From Sulfitobacter sp. W027 (GTDB lineage Bacteria; Pseudomonadota; Alphaproteobacteria; Rhodobacterales; Rhodobacteraceae): a stretch of DNA of 64,000 nucleotides. Where the stretch lies: assembly GCF_025143985.1 (NCBI RefSeq), contig NZ_CP083564.1, forward strand, positions 3,246,001-3,310,000, read 5' to 3'. The notes below the pieces were generated by a model. It was not told where the DNA came from and made no database searches. It worked only from the letters and a program-made list of their open reading frames with translations. A program made the position numbers and the translations under genes. Positions 1 to 7,705 of the stretch are shown in pieces (positions within the stretch are counted from its first letter, which is position 1; each line of letters starts with the position of its first letter).

Positions 1-535
1 CATCCGCCGCAACGCCAAGGCGATCAACTTTGGTGTGATCTATGGCATTTCCGGCTTTGGCCTTGCGCGCAACCTGCGTATTCCGCGGGCCGAGGCGCAG
101 GGTTTCATCGACCGCTATTTCGAGCGTTTCCCCGGCATCCGTACCTATATGGATGACACCAAGGCTTTCGCCAAAGAGCATGGCTATGTCCAAACGCTCT
201 TTGGCCGCAAGATCAACACGCCCAACATCGGCGCCAAGGGGCCGCAGGCCGGGTTCGCCGCTCGCGCAGCGATCAACGCGCCGATCCAAGGCACCGCCGC
301 CGATGTGATCCGCCGCGCGATGATACGCATGCCCGAGGCGATTGCTGATTTGCCCGCGACGATGCTGTTACAAGTGCATGATGAATTGCTGTTCGAGGTG
401 GAGAAGGGTGCCGAAGACGCGCTGATCGCGGCGGCGCGTGAGGTGATGGAGAACGCCAATTACCCGGTGGTCAAGCTTGATGTGGAGCTGACCGTGGACG
501 CTGGCGTGGGTGCGAATTGGGCGGAGGCGCATTGA
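1..535 (+). CDS. polA: DNA polymerase I, C-terminal part (5' end outside window)
   Basis: Only the last 177 or so codons are present; the reading frame is open from base 2 and continues upstream of the window. The fragment begins in family A polymerase motif B (RRNAKAINFGVIYG, the O-helix that binds the incoming dNTP) and contains motif C as LLQVHDELLFEV, whose Asp and Glu bind catalytic metal. This is the C-terminal palm/fingers domain that performs DNA repair and Okazaki-fragment synthesis. Its TGA overlaps the ATG of the next gene by one base (TGATG), so the two are probably co-transcribed. Whether exonuclease domains are present cannot be seen. Confidence 0.97.
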   Translation, partial: IRRNAKAINFGVIYGISGFGLARNLRIPRAEAQGFIDRYFERFPGIRTYMDDTKAFAKEHGYVQTLFGRKINTPNIGAKGPQAGFAARAAINAPIQGTAADVIRRAMIRMPEAIADLPATMLLQVHDELLFEVEKGAEDALIAAAREVMENANYPVVKLDVELTVDAGVGANWAEAH

Positions 536-741
536 TGGAGCATATAGACCTCCCCGAAGACCTCGCCCAAGCGCTGGAAGAGACCGGCGCACGGGCGGGC
601 TGGGACGGATACAGCGATGAGTTGCGCGCCGATGCGCTGGCATGGATCGACGCGGCGCGGACCACAACAGCGCGGTCTAAGCGGGTGGATGATGTGGCGC
701 GCTTTGCGGGCAAGGGGCTGCCGCCGACACCGTTTCAGTGA
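535..741 (+). CDS. Small YdeI/OmpD-associated (OmdA) family protein
   Basis: A 68-residue protein, MEHIDLPEDLAQALEETGAR..., ending KGLPPTPFQ. The stretch YSDELRADALAWIDAARTTTARSKRVDDVARF resembles the C-terminal helical motif of YdeI/OmpD-associated proteins (tryptophan, then an Ala-rich helix with a basic turn). Family members are often longer, so this is a compact version holding only that motif. The ATG shares a base with the polA stop, which fixes the start and suggests translational coupling. The molecular function of the family is not established, and no catalytic residues are visible. Confidence 0.7.
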   Translation: MEHIDLPEDLAQALEETGARAGWDGYSDELRADALAWIDAARTTTARSKRVDDVARFAGKGLPPTPFQ

Positions 742-747
742 GAGAGA

Positions 748-930
748 GGGCCATCGCCTGCCCGCGGGTCGGCGATCCCAACGCTTGTTCATGCCACTTT
801 ATAGTTCAGCCATGATGTGACTTAGCTAAGTTGCGCCAAGCCTCACCAAATCGCCTACCCGGTCGCACTTGAGGTGCGCCCATCATATAGCGGCACGCCT
901 TTGGCGTGACGGGCGGGCAGGCGATGGCCC
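748..930. repeat. Segment bounded by an 18-bp perfect inverted repeat (MITE-like candidate)
   Basis: Bases 748-765 (GGGCCATCGCCTGCCCGC) recur as an exact reverse complement at 913-930. The 147-bp interior has no credible ORF but holds a 10-bp palindrome (CTTAGCTAAG), a GCAC/GTGC hairpin and a CACGCC-TTT-GGCGTG hairpin. The element fills most of the gap between the YdeI-like gene and the GST gene. Long terminal inverted repeats around a non-coding, structured core suggest a miniature inverted-repeat element, but no target-site duplication is obvious. It could also be a large cruciform or a transcription terminator. Confidence 0.5.
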
Positions 931-1016
931 GGCGCCTGCGGCTTGATTCCGGGCCGGATGGCGTAGATCGTCGTCTGCGCATAGAATCTCGAACCTTTTG
1001 GCGCTATTCACACACC

Positions 1017-1634
1017 ATGACCCCAATCCTCTACTCCTTCCGCCGCTGTCCCTACGCCATGCGAGCCCGTCTCGCCCTCGCTGCCGGGCAGACGCCCGTC
1101 CACCTGCGCGAAGTCGTTCTGCGGGACAAACCGCAGGCCTTCCTCGAAGCCTCCCCCAGTGCTACTGTCCCCTGCCTCGTTACCGAATCTGGCCCTATCG
1201 ACGAGAGCCTCGACATCATGAAATGGGCGCTGGCCCAGAACGATCCCGAAGGCTGGCTCGACATGCCGCCCGAAGGCCACGACTGGATTGCCCGCGCCGA
1301 TGGTCCATTCAAAAACGCACTGGACCGCACTAAATACGCGATCCGATACCCGGAGGAAGACCCCAGAGATCAGTGCCGCAAGGCCGCGGCCTTCCTCCAT
1401 GACCTCGACACGCAACTGGGCGAGTGGATCTTCGACCGCCCCACGCTGGCGGATTACGCTATCCTGCCCTTCGTACGGCAGTTCGCCTTTATCGACCGCG
1501 CTTGGTTCGGCGCACAGGATTGGCCCGCAGTGCGCGGCTGGCTCGACCGGTTTCTGGAATCGTCCCGCTTCGAAAGCGTGATGGACAAATACCCCCAGTG
1601 GCAGCCCGGCGACGCGCTGGTGTCATTCCCCTAG
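1017..1634 (+). CDS. Glutathione S-transferase family protein
   Basis: A 205-residue protein with an N-terminal thioredoxin-like GST domain. MTPILYSFRRCPYAMRARLAL carries the CPYA redox-type motif, and SATVPCLV supplies the cis-Pro loop that contacts glutathione. A helical C-terminal domain follows (about residues 85-205, with STLADYAI-like LADYAILPFVRQFA). It probably conjugates or reduces substrates with glutathione in the cytoplasm. The reading frame is open to 906, but the family N-terminus begins at this ATG. The 3' end overlaps the convergent hydroxypyruvate-isomerase-like gene by 12 bases. The substrate is unknown. Confidence 0.88.
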   Translation: MTPILYSFRRCPYAMRARLALAAGQTPVHLREVVLRDKPQAFLEASPSATVPCLVTESGPIDESLDIMKWALAQNDPEGWLDMPPEGHDWIARADGPFKNALDRTKYAIRYPEEDPRDQCRKAAAFLHDLDTQLGEWIFDRPTLADYAILPFVRQFAFIDRAWFGAQDWPAVRGWLDRFLESSRFESVMDKYPQWQPGDALVSFP

Positions 1635-2387
1635 GGCGGTCACCCACCCCAAGGTTTGCTCCGTCGGGCCGCCCGGAATATACTCCCCGCTGACAAAACC
1701 GTCATAGCCCGCTCGCAGCGCGGCAAAAAGCCCGTCGACATCAACTTCGCCACTGCCCGGCGCGCCGCGCTCTGGCGTGTCGCCTAGCTGCACATGGCGG
1801 ATCAGGGGGCGATATTCCTCGTAAACCGCCACGGCATCGCCATGGATCATCTGGGCGTGAAAACTGTCGAATTGCAGCGCCACATTGGGCGCATCTACCG
1901 CCGCTAGCAGATCCGCCGCCTGTGCGTAATCGTTCAAGAAATACCCCGGCTTGGCCTGCGGGCAAAGCGGCTCAATCATCAAAGTCACACCCGGCGGTGC
2001 CTCTGCGGCGGCATAGCGGAGGTTCGTCACAAACGCCTCACGCGCCGCAGGCCCTTCGGCCTCTCCGGCCATGACATGCACCATCTTGGGCCGCAGCGCC
2101 TCAACATAGCGCCAGACACGGCGCATATCATGGGCAAACCGCGCCTCCCCGCCCGGAATGGCGGCATAACCGGGCTGACCGCCTGTATAGTTCGGCGGCG
2201 GCGCATTGATCAGGGCAAGTGTTAACCCGTTGCGCAGCAGGGCACGCTGCGTCTCTTTCGCGGGCATATCATAGGGAAACAACACCTCAACCGCGCCAAA
2301 CCCCGCCTTGGCCGCCGCGTCGAACCGATCCAGATAGGGCAGCTCGGACCAGAGCAGCGACAGGTTGGCGGCGGGGGTTATCGGCAT
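1623..2387 (-). CDS. hyi: Hydroxypyruvate isomerase-like TIM-barrel protein
   Basis: A 254-residue protein of the xylose-isomerase-like TIM-barrel superfamily, closest in pattern to hydroxypyruvate isomerase (hydroxypyruvate to tartronate semialdehyde). Visible family blocks are NLSLLWSELPYLDRF at the N-terminus, MIEPLCPQ (metal/proton-relay Glu), LQFDSFHAQ, RHVQLGDTPERGAPGSGEVD and SGEYIPGG with the second catalytic Glu. Length matches the family (about 255-260). It is convergent with the GST gene, overlapping it by 12 bases. Other members isomerise different sugars, so the substrate assignment is by family only. Confidence 0.83.
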   Translation of the reverse strand: MPITPAANLSLLWSELPYLDRFDAAAKAGFGAVEVLFPYDMPAKETQRALLRNGLTLALINAPPPNYTGGQPGYAAIPGGEARFAHDMRRVWRYVEALRPKMVHVMAGEAEGPAAREAFVTNLRYAAAEAPPGVTLMIEPLCPQAKPGYFLNDYAQAADLLAAVDAPNVALQFDSFHAQMIHGDAVAVYEEYRPLIRHVQLGDTPERGAPGSGEVDVDGLFAALRAGYDGFVSGEYIPGGPTEQTLGWVTALGE

Positions 2388-2405
2388 TCGGGTCTTTCGG
2401 TCAAC

Positions 2406-2981
2406 TTACGGCAGGTCTTCCGACGGGATGATGCCAAAGAATTTCCCGCCCGACCAGACACCAAACCAGCCATCGCGGTGCTGGCTCAGATCAACCAAAC
2501 GGTAAAAGCTCTTGCGGTCAATCAGCGCCTCAAGGTTTCGACGTACCAGCACATAGGGCGACGGCTCGCCCGTCTCCTCATCACGGACCACGCGGATCGG
2601 ATGTTCCGGCCCCGCCTCGGCCACATCGCCTAGGTTGGTGAGAAACCGCAACTGCTGCGCCTCGCCCTCGCCTTCGGCCTCGAAATCCACGGCGACAAAG
2701 GGCGCATCTTCGACCGTGATGCCCACCTTCTCGACCGGGGACTTGAGGAAATAGTCATCCCCCTCTCGCCAGAGAATCGATGCGAACAACTTGACCAATT
2801 CAATCCGCCCGATCGGCGTGCCTTGGTAGAACCACGTTCCATCACGCTTGATCTGCATGTCCAGATCGCCGCAGAATTCCGGGTTCCACTTCTCAAGCGG
2901 CGGGGTTCCGCGCGCTTTTGCGGCCTTGGCGGCTTCGATCAGGCTGTCTGCGGTGGGTGTCACGGTATTTTGTCCGCTCAT
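2406..2981 (-). CDS. DUF1285 domain-containing protein
   Basis: A 191-residue soluble protein matching DUF1285: PPLEKWNPEFCGDLDMQIKRDGTWFYQGTPIGR followed by FASILWREGDDYFLKSPVEKVGI. The family is widespread in Proteobacteria, and its biochemical role is not known. The start is chosen as MSGQNTV; an alternative ATG four codons upstream (2993) lies only one base from a GGG. The frame stays open far upstream, but that part is antisense to the MoxR gene and is not credible. It is divergent from the MoxR operon, with 70 bases between the two starts. Confidence 0.85.
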   Translation of the reverse strand: MSGQNTVTPTADSLIEAAKAAKARGTPPLEKWNPEFCGDLDMQIKRDGTWFYQGTPIGRIELVKLFASILWREGDDYFLKSPVEKVGITVEDAPFVAVDFEAEGEGEAQQLRFLTNLGDVAEAGPEHPIRVVRDEETGEPSPYVLVRRNLEALIDRKSFYRLVDLSQHRDGWFGVWSGGKFFGIIPSEDLP

Positions 2982-3051
2982 TGGTTTTGCCATTCCCTTT
3001 GGTCGCGATACACTTACACCTGAAAGATATAACTCCGGAGAAAGAAATGTC

Positions 3052-4059
3052 ATGGCCGAAGCGGATGATCTGATCGCGCAAATCGAAGCGCTGACCGAAA
3101 AGCTGGGCGAGGCCAAGCAATCGATCACCGGACGGTTCGTCGGGCAAGAGCAGGTTGTGGACCTCGCGCTCACGGCTCTGCTATGCGGTGGCCACGGGCT
3201 GCTGATCGGCCTGCCGGGCTTGGGCAAGACCCGTCTGGTTGAGACTTTGAGCACCGTCATGGGCCTGCACGGCAACCGCGTGCAGTTCACCCCCGATCTG
3301 ATGCCCGCCGATATCCTCGGCTCCGAAGTGCTCGACACCGCGCCTGACGGCAGCCGTGCCTTTCGCTTTATCGAAGGGCCGATCTTTTGCCAGTTGCTGA
3401 TGGCCGATGAGATCAACCGCGCCAGTCCGCGCACGCAGTCGGCGCTTTTGCAGGCGATGCAGGAACGAACGGTCACCGTGGCGGGACAAGACCGCGCCTT
3501 GGGCCAGCCCTTCCACGTCTTGGCCACCCAAAACCCGATTGAGCAAGAAGGCACCTATCCTCTGCCCGAAGCGCAGCTTGACCGGTTCCTCGTTCAGATC
3601 GACGTGGCCTACCCCGACCGCGCGACGGAGCGGGGCATCCTGATCGCCACCACCGGCGTGGAAGACGGCGCGGTGCGTCCTGTGTTCACCGCCGACGATC
3701 TGCTGGCCGCACAAAACCTGCTGCGCCGGATGCCGGTGGGCGACAGTGTGGTGGAGTTGATCCTTGATCTCGTCCGCGCCTTCCGCCCCGATGAGCCGGA
3801 GGCCATGTCTGCGGTGCGCGACAGTGTCGCTTGGGGGCCGGGGCCACGTGCAGCGCAGGCACTGATGATGACCGTGCGTGCGCGGGCGCTGCTGGATGGG
3901 CGGCTTGCCCCTTCTGCCGAAGACGTGCTGGCGATGGCCCGCCCGGTGCTAAGCCACCGGATGGCGCTGAACTTCGCCGCCCGCGCACGCGGCGAAAGCC
4001 TGCAAGGGCTGATCGATGCCACCGCCGGTCAACTGATCGGGAAAAAGGCCGCCGCGTGA
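3052..4059 (+). CDS. MoxR family AAA+ ATPase
   Basis: A 335-residue MoxR-type AAA+ ATPase. Walker A is GLPGLGKT at residues 53-60 and Walker B is LLMADEIN at about 115-122. The family segments PDLMPADILGSEV and ATQNPIEQEGTYPLPEAQLDRF (sensor 1) are intact. Members act as chaperones that insert metals or cofactors, or otherwise mature von Willebrand/DUF58 partner proteins. A GGAG at 3037-3040 precedes the ATG. The stop overlaps the DUF58 gene start in GTGA, making this the first gene of a tightly coupled four-gene operon. Confidence 0.94.
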   Translation: MAEADDLIAQIEALTEKLGEAKQSITGRFVGQEQVVDLALTALLCGGHGLLIGLPGLGKTRLVETLSTVMGLHGNRVQFTPDLMPADILGSEVLDTAPDGSRAFRFIEGPIFCQLLMADEINRASPRTQSALLQAMQERTVTVAGQDRALGQPFHVLATQNPIEQEGTYPLPEAQLDRFLVQIDVAYPDRATERGILIATTGVEDGAVRPVFTADDLLAAQNLLRRMPVGDSVVELILDLVRAFRPDEPEAMSAVRDSVAWGPGPRAAQALMMTVRARALLDGRLAPSAEDVLAMARPVLSHRMALNFAARARGESLQGLIDATAGQLIGKKAAA

Positions 4060-4943
4060 CCCATTCCCCCCTAACCCTCAGGGCCGACGCCGAGGGCGAA
4101 GCGGCCCGGCTTCCCGCGCTTTTGGCGCGGGCCGAGCATTTGGCAGGTGCCGTGCTGCCCGGTGCCCATGGCCGTCGCCGTGCAGGGACGGGGGATGATT
4201 TCTGGCAATACCGCCCCGCGCAGATGGGCGACAGCCGCCGCATGATCGATCACCGCCGCTCTGCCCGGGGCGATCATGAGTTCGTGCGCGAGCGGGAATG
4301 GCAGATTGCCCAGTCGGTAATGCTCTGGGTCGATCAGGGGGCGTCGATGCGCTTTGCCTCTGACAAAGGGCTGCCCGATAAAGCAGATCGCGCACGGTTG
4401 CTGGGGTTGGCGCTGTCGATCCTGCTGCTGCGCGGGGGCGAGCGTGTGGGCCTTACCGGGACTGCCCTGCCGCCCCGGCGCGGCAACCCGCAGATCCTGC
4501 GTCTGGCCGAATTGCTCTGCCGCGAGGATGATCGCGAGTATGCCCCGCCCGAACATCGCGGCATGATCCCCCATGCCCGGGCAATTTATATCTCGGATTT
4601 CATGGGCGATCTCGACCCCGTCCGTACCGCGCTGACCAAGGCCGCAGATCGTGGCGTGCGCGGTGTGCTGTATCATCTGCTCGACCCGGCCGAAGAGGCC
4701 TTCCCCTTCGCGGGCCGTACCATCTTTGAGAGCGTCGGCGGCACGCTGAGCCATGAGACACTCAAGGCGAACGACCTGCGCGACCGCTATCTCGACCGGC
4801 TGGCAGCGCGCAAAGACGCGTTGCAGCAACTCTGCGCTCTCACCGGTTGGCGCTATGGGTTGCACCACACGGATGCCTCGGCGCAATCGGCGCTGCTGTG
4901 GCTCTTTGGCGCGCTGGACGCGCGGCAGGGGAGTGCGGCATGA
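4056..4943 (+). CDS. DUF58 domain-containing protein
   Basis: A 295-residue protein starting at a GTG within the GTGA overlap with the MoxR gene. The DUF58 signature is seen in GDDFWQYRPAQMGDSRRMIDHRRSARGDHEFVREREWQIAQSVMLWVDQGASM, where the DxSxSM motif usual in DUF58/VWA proteins is relaxed to DQGASM. DUF58 proteins are the regular partners of MoxR ATPases; the fold is a von Willebrand A-like domain with a possible MIDAS. No membrane segment is obvious. The next gene again starts in an ATGA overlap. Confidence 0.9.
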   Translation: MTHSPLTLRADAEGEAARLPALLARAEHLAGAVLPGAHGRRRAGTGDDFWQYRPAQMGDSRRMIDHRRSARGDHEFVREREWQIAQSVMLWVDQGASMRFASDKGLPDKADRARLLGLALSILLLRGGERVGLTGTALPPRRGNPQILRLAELLCREDDREYAPPEHRGMIPHARAIYISDFMGDLDPVRTALTKAADRGVRGVLYHLLDPAEEAFPFAGRTIFESVGGTLSHETLKANDLRDRYLDRLAARKDALQQLCALTGWRYGLHHTDASAQSALLWLFGALDARQGSAA

Positions 4944-7705
4944 GCGTCTTTGGCGGCATCGGTTTCACCGCGCCTTGGCTGTTGCTGGCCCTGCTGGCGT
5001 TGCCAATCCTCTGGCTGATCCTGCGTGCCGTGCCCCCGGCCCCCATCCGCCGCCGCTTTCCCGGTGTGGCGCTTTTGCTGGGGCTGGCAGATGACGAAAG
5101 CACGACGGACCGCACGCCGTGGTGGCTGCTTTTGCTACGGATGCTGGCCGTGGCCGCGATCATTATTGGCCTTGCCGGGCCGGTGCTGAACCCGCAGGCC
5201 GAGACGGAACAGGGCAGTGGCCCAATTTTGATGGTGCTCGATGGCTCTTGGGCCGGGGCCAGCGGCTGGGATCGCCAGTTGGCCGCCGTAGACGCGCAGC
5301 TGACCCGCGCCGGGCGGGCCGAGCGGACGGTGGGCATCCTGACACTGACCGACCCGCAGGTGCCGACTTTCCAATCAGCAGATGCGTGGCGCAGCCGCCT
5401 TGCCGGGCTTTCCCCCGCGCCATGGCAGCCGTCCCCGACAGAGATCACCCGTGCGACCGAAATCATAGCAGAGCTGCCTGCCTTCGACGCGATGTGGTTC
5501 AGCGATGGCTTGGACTATCCGGGCCGCGATGACCTGCTCGCCACGCTGCAATCCAAAGGCGCGGTTGAGGTGCATCAGTCCGCAAGCAACGTCATCGGCA
5601 TCGCCCCCGCTGTCTACCAAGATGGCGCGATCGACCTCACCCTGCGCCGCGCCATTCCCGGCCCGGAACGCGAGGTCGTGGTGCAGGCCCATGGTCGCGA
5701 CCCCGCAGGCAATGCCCGCATTTTGGCCACCGCCAATGCCAGTTTCGAGGCGGGGGCGACAGAGGCCACCACCTCCCTGTCGCTGCCCGCCGAACTGCGC
5801 GCGCGACTGACCTCCTTCGACATCGCAGGCCAACGCTCTGCCGGGGCGCGTACCTTGGTCGATGACGGGCTGCGCCGCCGTGAGGTCGCGCTGATCAGTG
5901 GGCGCGGGGCGCAGGAAGGGCTGCAACTGCTCTCTCCGCTGCATTACATTGAACAGGCGCTGGCCCCGAGTGCCGACCTGATCGACGGCACCCTGACCGA
6001 TGTTCTGCCCGCCAACCCCGATGTGATCGTGCTGGCCGATGTCGCCACGCTTAGCCCCGCCGAGGCAGAGCCACTGCAAGAGTGGATTGACGCGGGCGGT
6101 ATGCTCATTCGCTTCGCCGGACCGCGCATTGCGGCGAGTGACGTGAGCCGCATCGACGAAGACCCGCTGATGCCCGTGCGCCTGCGCGCCGGGGGGCGCA
6201 GCGTGGGCGGGGCAATGTCTTGGGGCGAGCCGAAGGCGCTGGCCCCTTTCCGCAACGGTTCTCCCTTCTTCGGCCTGCCGGTGCCAGATGACGTGACCGT
6301 TTCCGCGCAGGTCGTGGCGCAACCGGACCCGACACTGGCCGACCGTGTTATTGCGTCACTTAGCGACGGCACACCGCTGGTCACGCGCAAGGCTGTGGGT
6401 CAGGGGCAGATCGTGCTCTTCCACGTCACCGCCACAGCGGAATGGTCAACCCTGCCGCTCTCGGGTCTTTTCGTGCAGATGATGGAGCGGCTGGCCGTGT
6501 CGTCAGGCGCCAGCACTCCCGAGGCCGACAGCCTTGACGGCACCTCATGGACCCCACTGCGGGTGATGGACGGTTTCGGCACCCTGTCGGATGCAGGGAA
6601 TCTGCCCGGAGTCGCGGGGCCAGAGCTGATCTCGGCCCCCGCGGGCCCCGCCCTGCCGCCCGGCATCTACGGGTCAGAGGATCGACGGCTCGCGCGGAAT
6701 GTGCTGACCCAAGAGACCACTCTCACCCCCGCCGCGTGGCCTGCCGATGTGCCGCTGCGTGGCCTTGCCCTGCCGCCGGAACAGCCGCTGGCCGGGGCGC
6801 TTTTGAGCCTCGCAATCCTGCTTCTGGTCGCGGATGTGCTGGCCTCCCTCGCCCTTTCGGGCCTGTGGCTGCGGCGCTCGACCGGGACCTTGGCGCTGGT
6901 CTTGGGGCTGGGATTGCCACAGATGGGGGACGCGCAGGAAACCGATCCTGAAAGCTTTGCAATCCGCTCGGCCTCCGAGGTCACACTGGCTCATGTGTTG
7001 ACCGGCAACCCGGATGTTGACGAAGTCGCGCGCGCTGGTTTGACCGGCCTATCAGACACGCTTTATTTCCGCACCACGGTCGAACCTGCCTTGCCCACCG
7101 GCGTTGATCTTGAGCAAGACGAACTGTCTTTTTTCCCGATCCTCTATTGGCCTGTCATCCCTGAGCAGCCGCAACCTTCGACTGAGGCCTATGGCAAGCT
7201 GAATGACTATCTCCGCTCGGGCGGGTTGATCCTGTTTGATACCCGCGATGCCGATATCGCGAGCTATGGTGCCGCCAGCCCGAACGGGCGCAAGCTGCAA
7301 GAACTTGCCGCCCCGCTCGACATCCCGCCGTTGGAGCCGCTGCCCGGTGACCATGTGCTGACCCGCACCTTCTATCTGCTACAAGACTACCCGGGCCGCT
7401 ACACCAGCCGCGATGTCTGGGTCGAGGCCGCGCCGCCCGACGCCGAACGGATCGAGGGCATGCCATTTCGCAACCTTAATGACGGGGTCACCCCGGTGGT
7501 GATCGGCGGCAACGATTGGGCCGCCGCTTGGGCCGTGCGCCGTGATGGCGCGCCGCTTTTGCCCATAGGGCGCGGCTATGCCGGGGAGCGGCAGCGCGAG
7601 TTGGCCTACCGCTTTGGCGTGAACCTCGTGATGCATGTACTGACGGGAAATTATAAATCCGATCAGGTCCATGTGCCTGCGCTGCTGGATAGGTTGGGCC
7701 AATGA
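4940..7705 (+). CDS. DUF4159 domain-containing membrane protein with BatA-like N-terminus
   Basis: A 921-residue protein. The N-terminus (about residues 1-90) has a BatA-type membrane anchor, with APWLLLALLALPILWLILRAV and later MLAVAAIIIGLAG. A VWA-like stretch (ILMVLDGSWAGAS) follows, then a large GATase-like middle region. A central hydrophobic segment near residue 620-645 precedes a C-terminal DUF4159 domain (about 690-905), recognised by TLYFRTTVEPALPTGVDLE and LNDYLRSGGLILFDTRDADIAS. It is translationally coupled to both neighbours by ATGA overlaps. The operon MoxR-DUF58-DUF4159 is conserved in alphaproteobacteria, and its substrate is unknown. Confidence 0.88.
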   Translation: MSVFGGIGFTAPWLLLALLALPILWLILRAVPPAPIRRRFPGVALLLGLADDESTTDRTPWWLLLLRMLAVAAIIIGLAGPVLNPQAETEQGSGPILMVLDGSWAGASGWDRQLAAVDAQLTRAGRAERTVGILTLTDPQVPTFQSADAWRSRLAGLSPAPWQPSPTEITRATEIIAELPAFDAMWFSDGLDYPGRDDLLATLQSKGAVEVHQSASNVIGIAPAVYQDGAIDLTLRRAIPGPEREVVVQAHGRDPAGNARILATANASFEAGATEATTSLSLPAELRARLTSFDIAGQRSAGARTLVDDGLRRREVALISGRGAQEGLQLLSPLHYIEQALAPSADLIDGTLTDVLPANPDVIVLADVATLSPAEAEPLQEWIDAGGMLIRFAGPRIAASDVSRIDEDPLMPVRLRAGGRSVGGAMSWGEPKALAPFRNGSPFFGLPVPDDVTVSAQVVAQPDPTLADRVIASLSDGTPLVTRKAVGQGQIVLFHVTATAEWSTLPLSGLFVQMMERLAVSSGASTPEADSLDGTSWTPLRVMDGFGTLSDAGNLPGVAGPELISAPAGPALPPGIYGSEDRRLARNVLTQETTLTPAAWPADVPLRGLALPPEQPLAGALLSLAILLLVADVLASLALSGLWLRRSTGTLALVLGLGLPQMGDAQETDPESFAIRSASEVTLAHVLTGNPDVDEVARAGLTGLSDTLYFRTTVEPALPTGVDLEQDELSFFPILYWPVIPEQPQPSTEAYGKLNDYLRSGGLILFDTRDADIASYGAASPNGRKLQELAAPLDIPPLEPLPGDHVLTRTFYLLQDYPGRYTSRDVWVEAAPPDAERIEGMPFRNLNDGVTPVVIGGNDWAAAWAVRRDGAPLLPIGRGYAGERQRELAYRFGVNLVMHVLTGNYKSDQVHVPALLDRLGQ

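Noticed and set aside
2848..3051. 68-residue N-terminal extension of the MoxR ATPase
   Set aside because: It overlaps the divergent DUF1285 gene, and the ribosome site GGAG fits the start at 3052.
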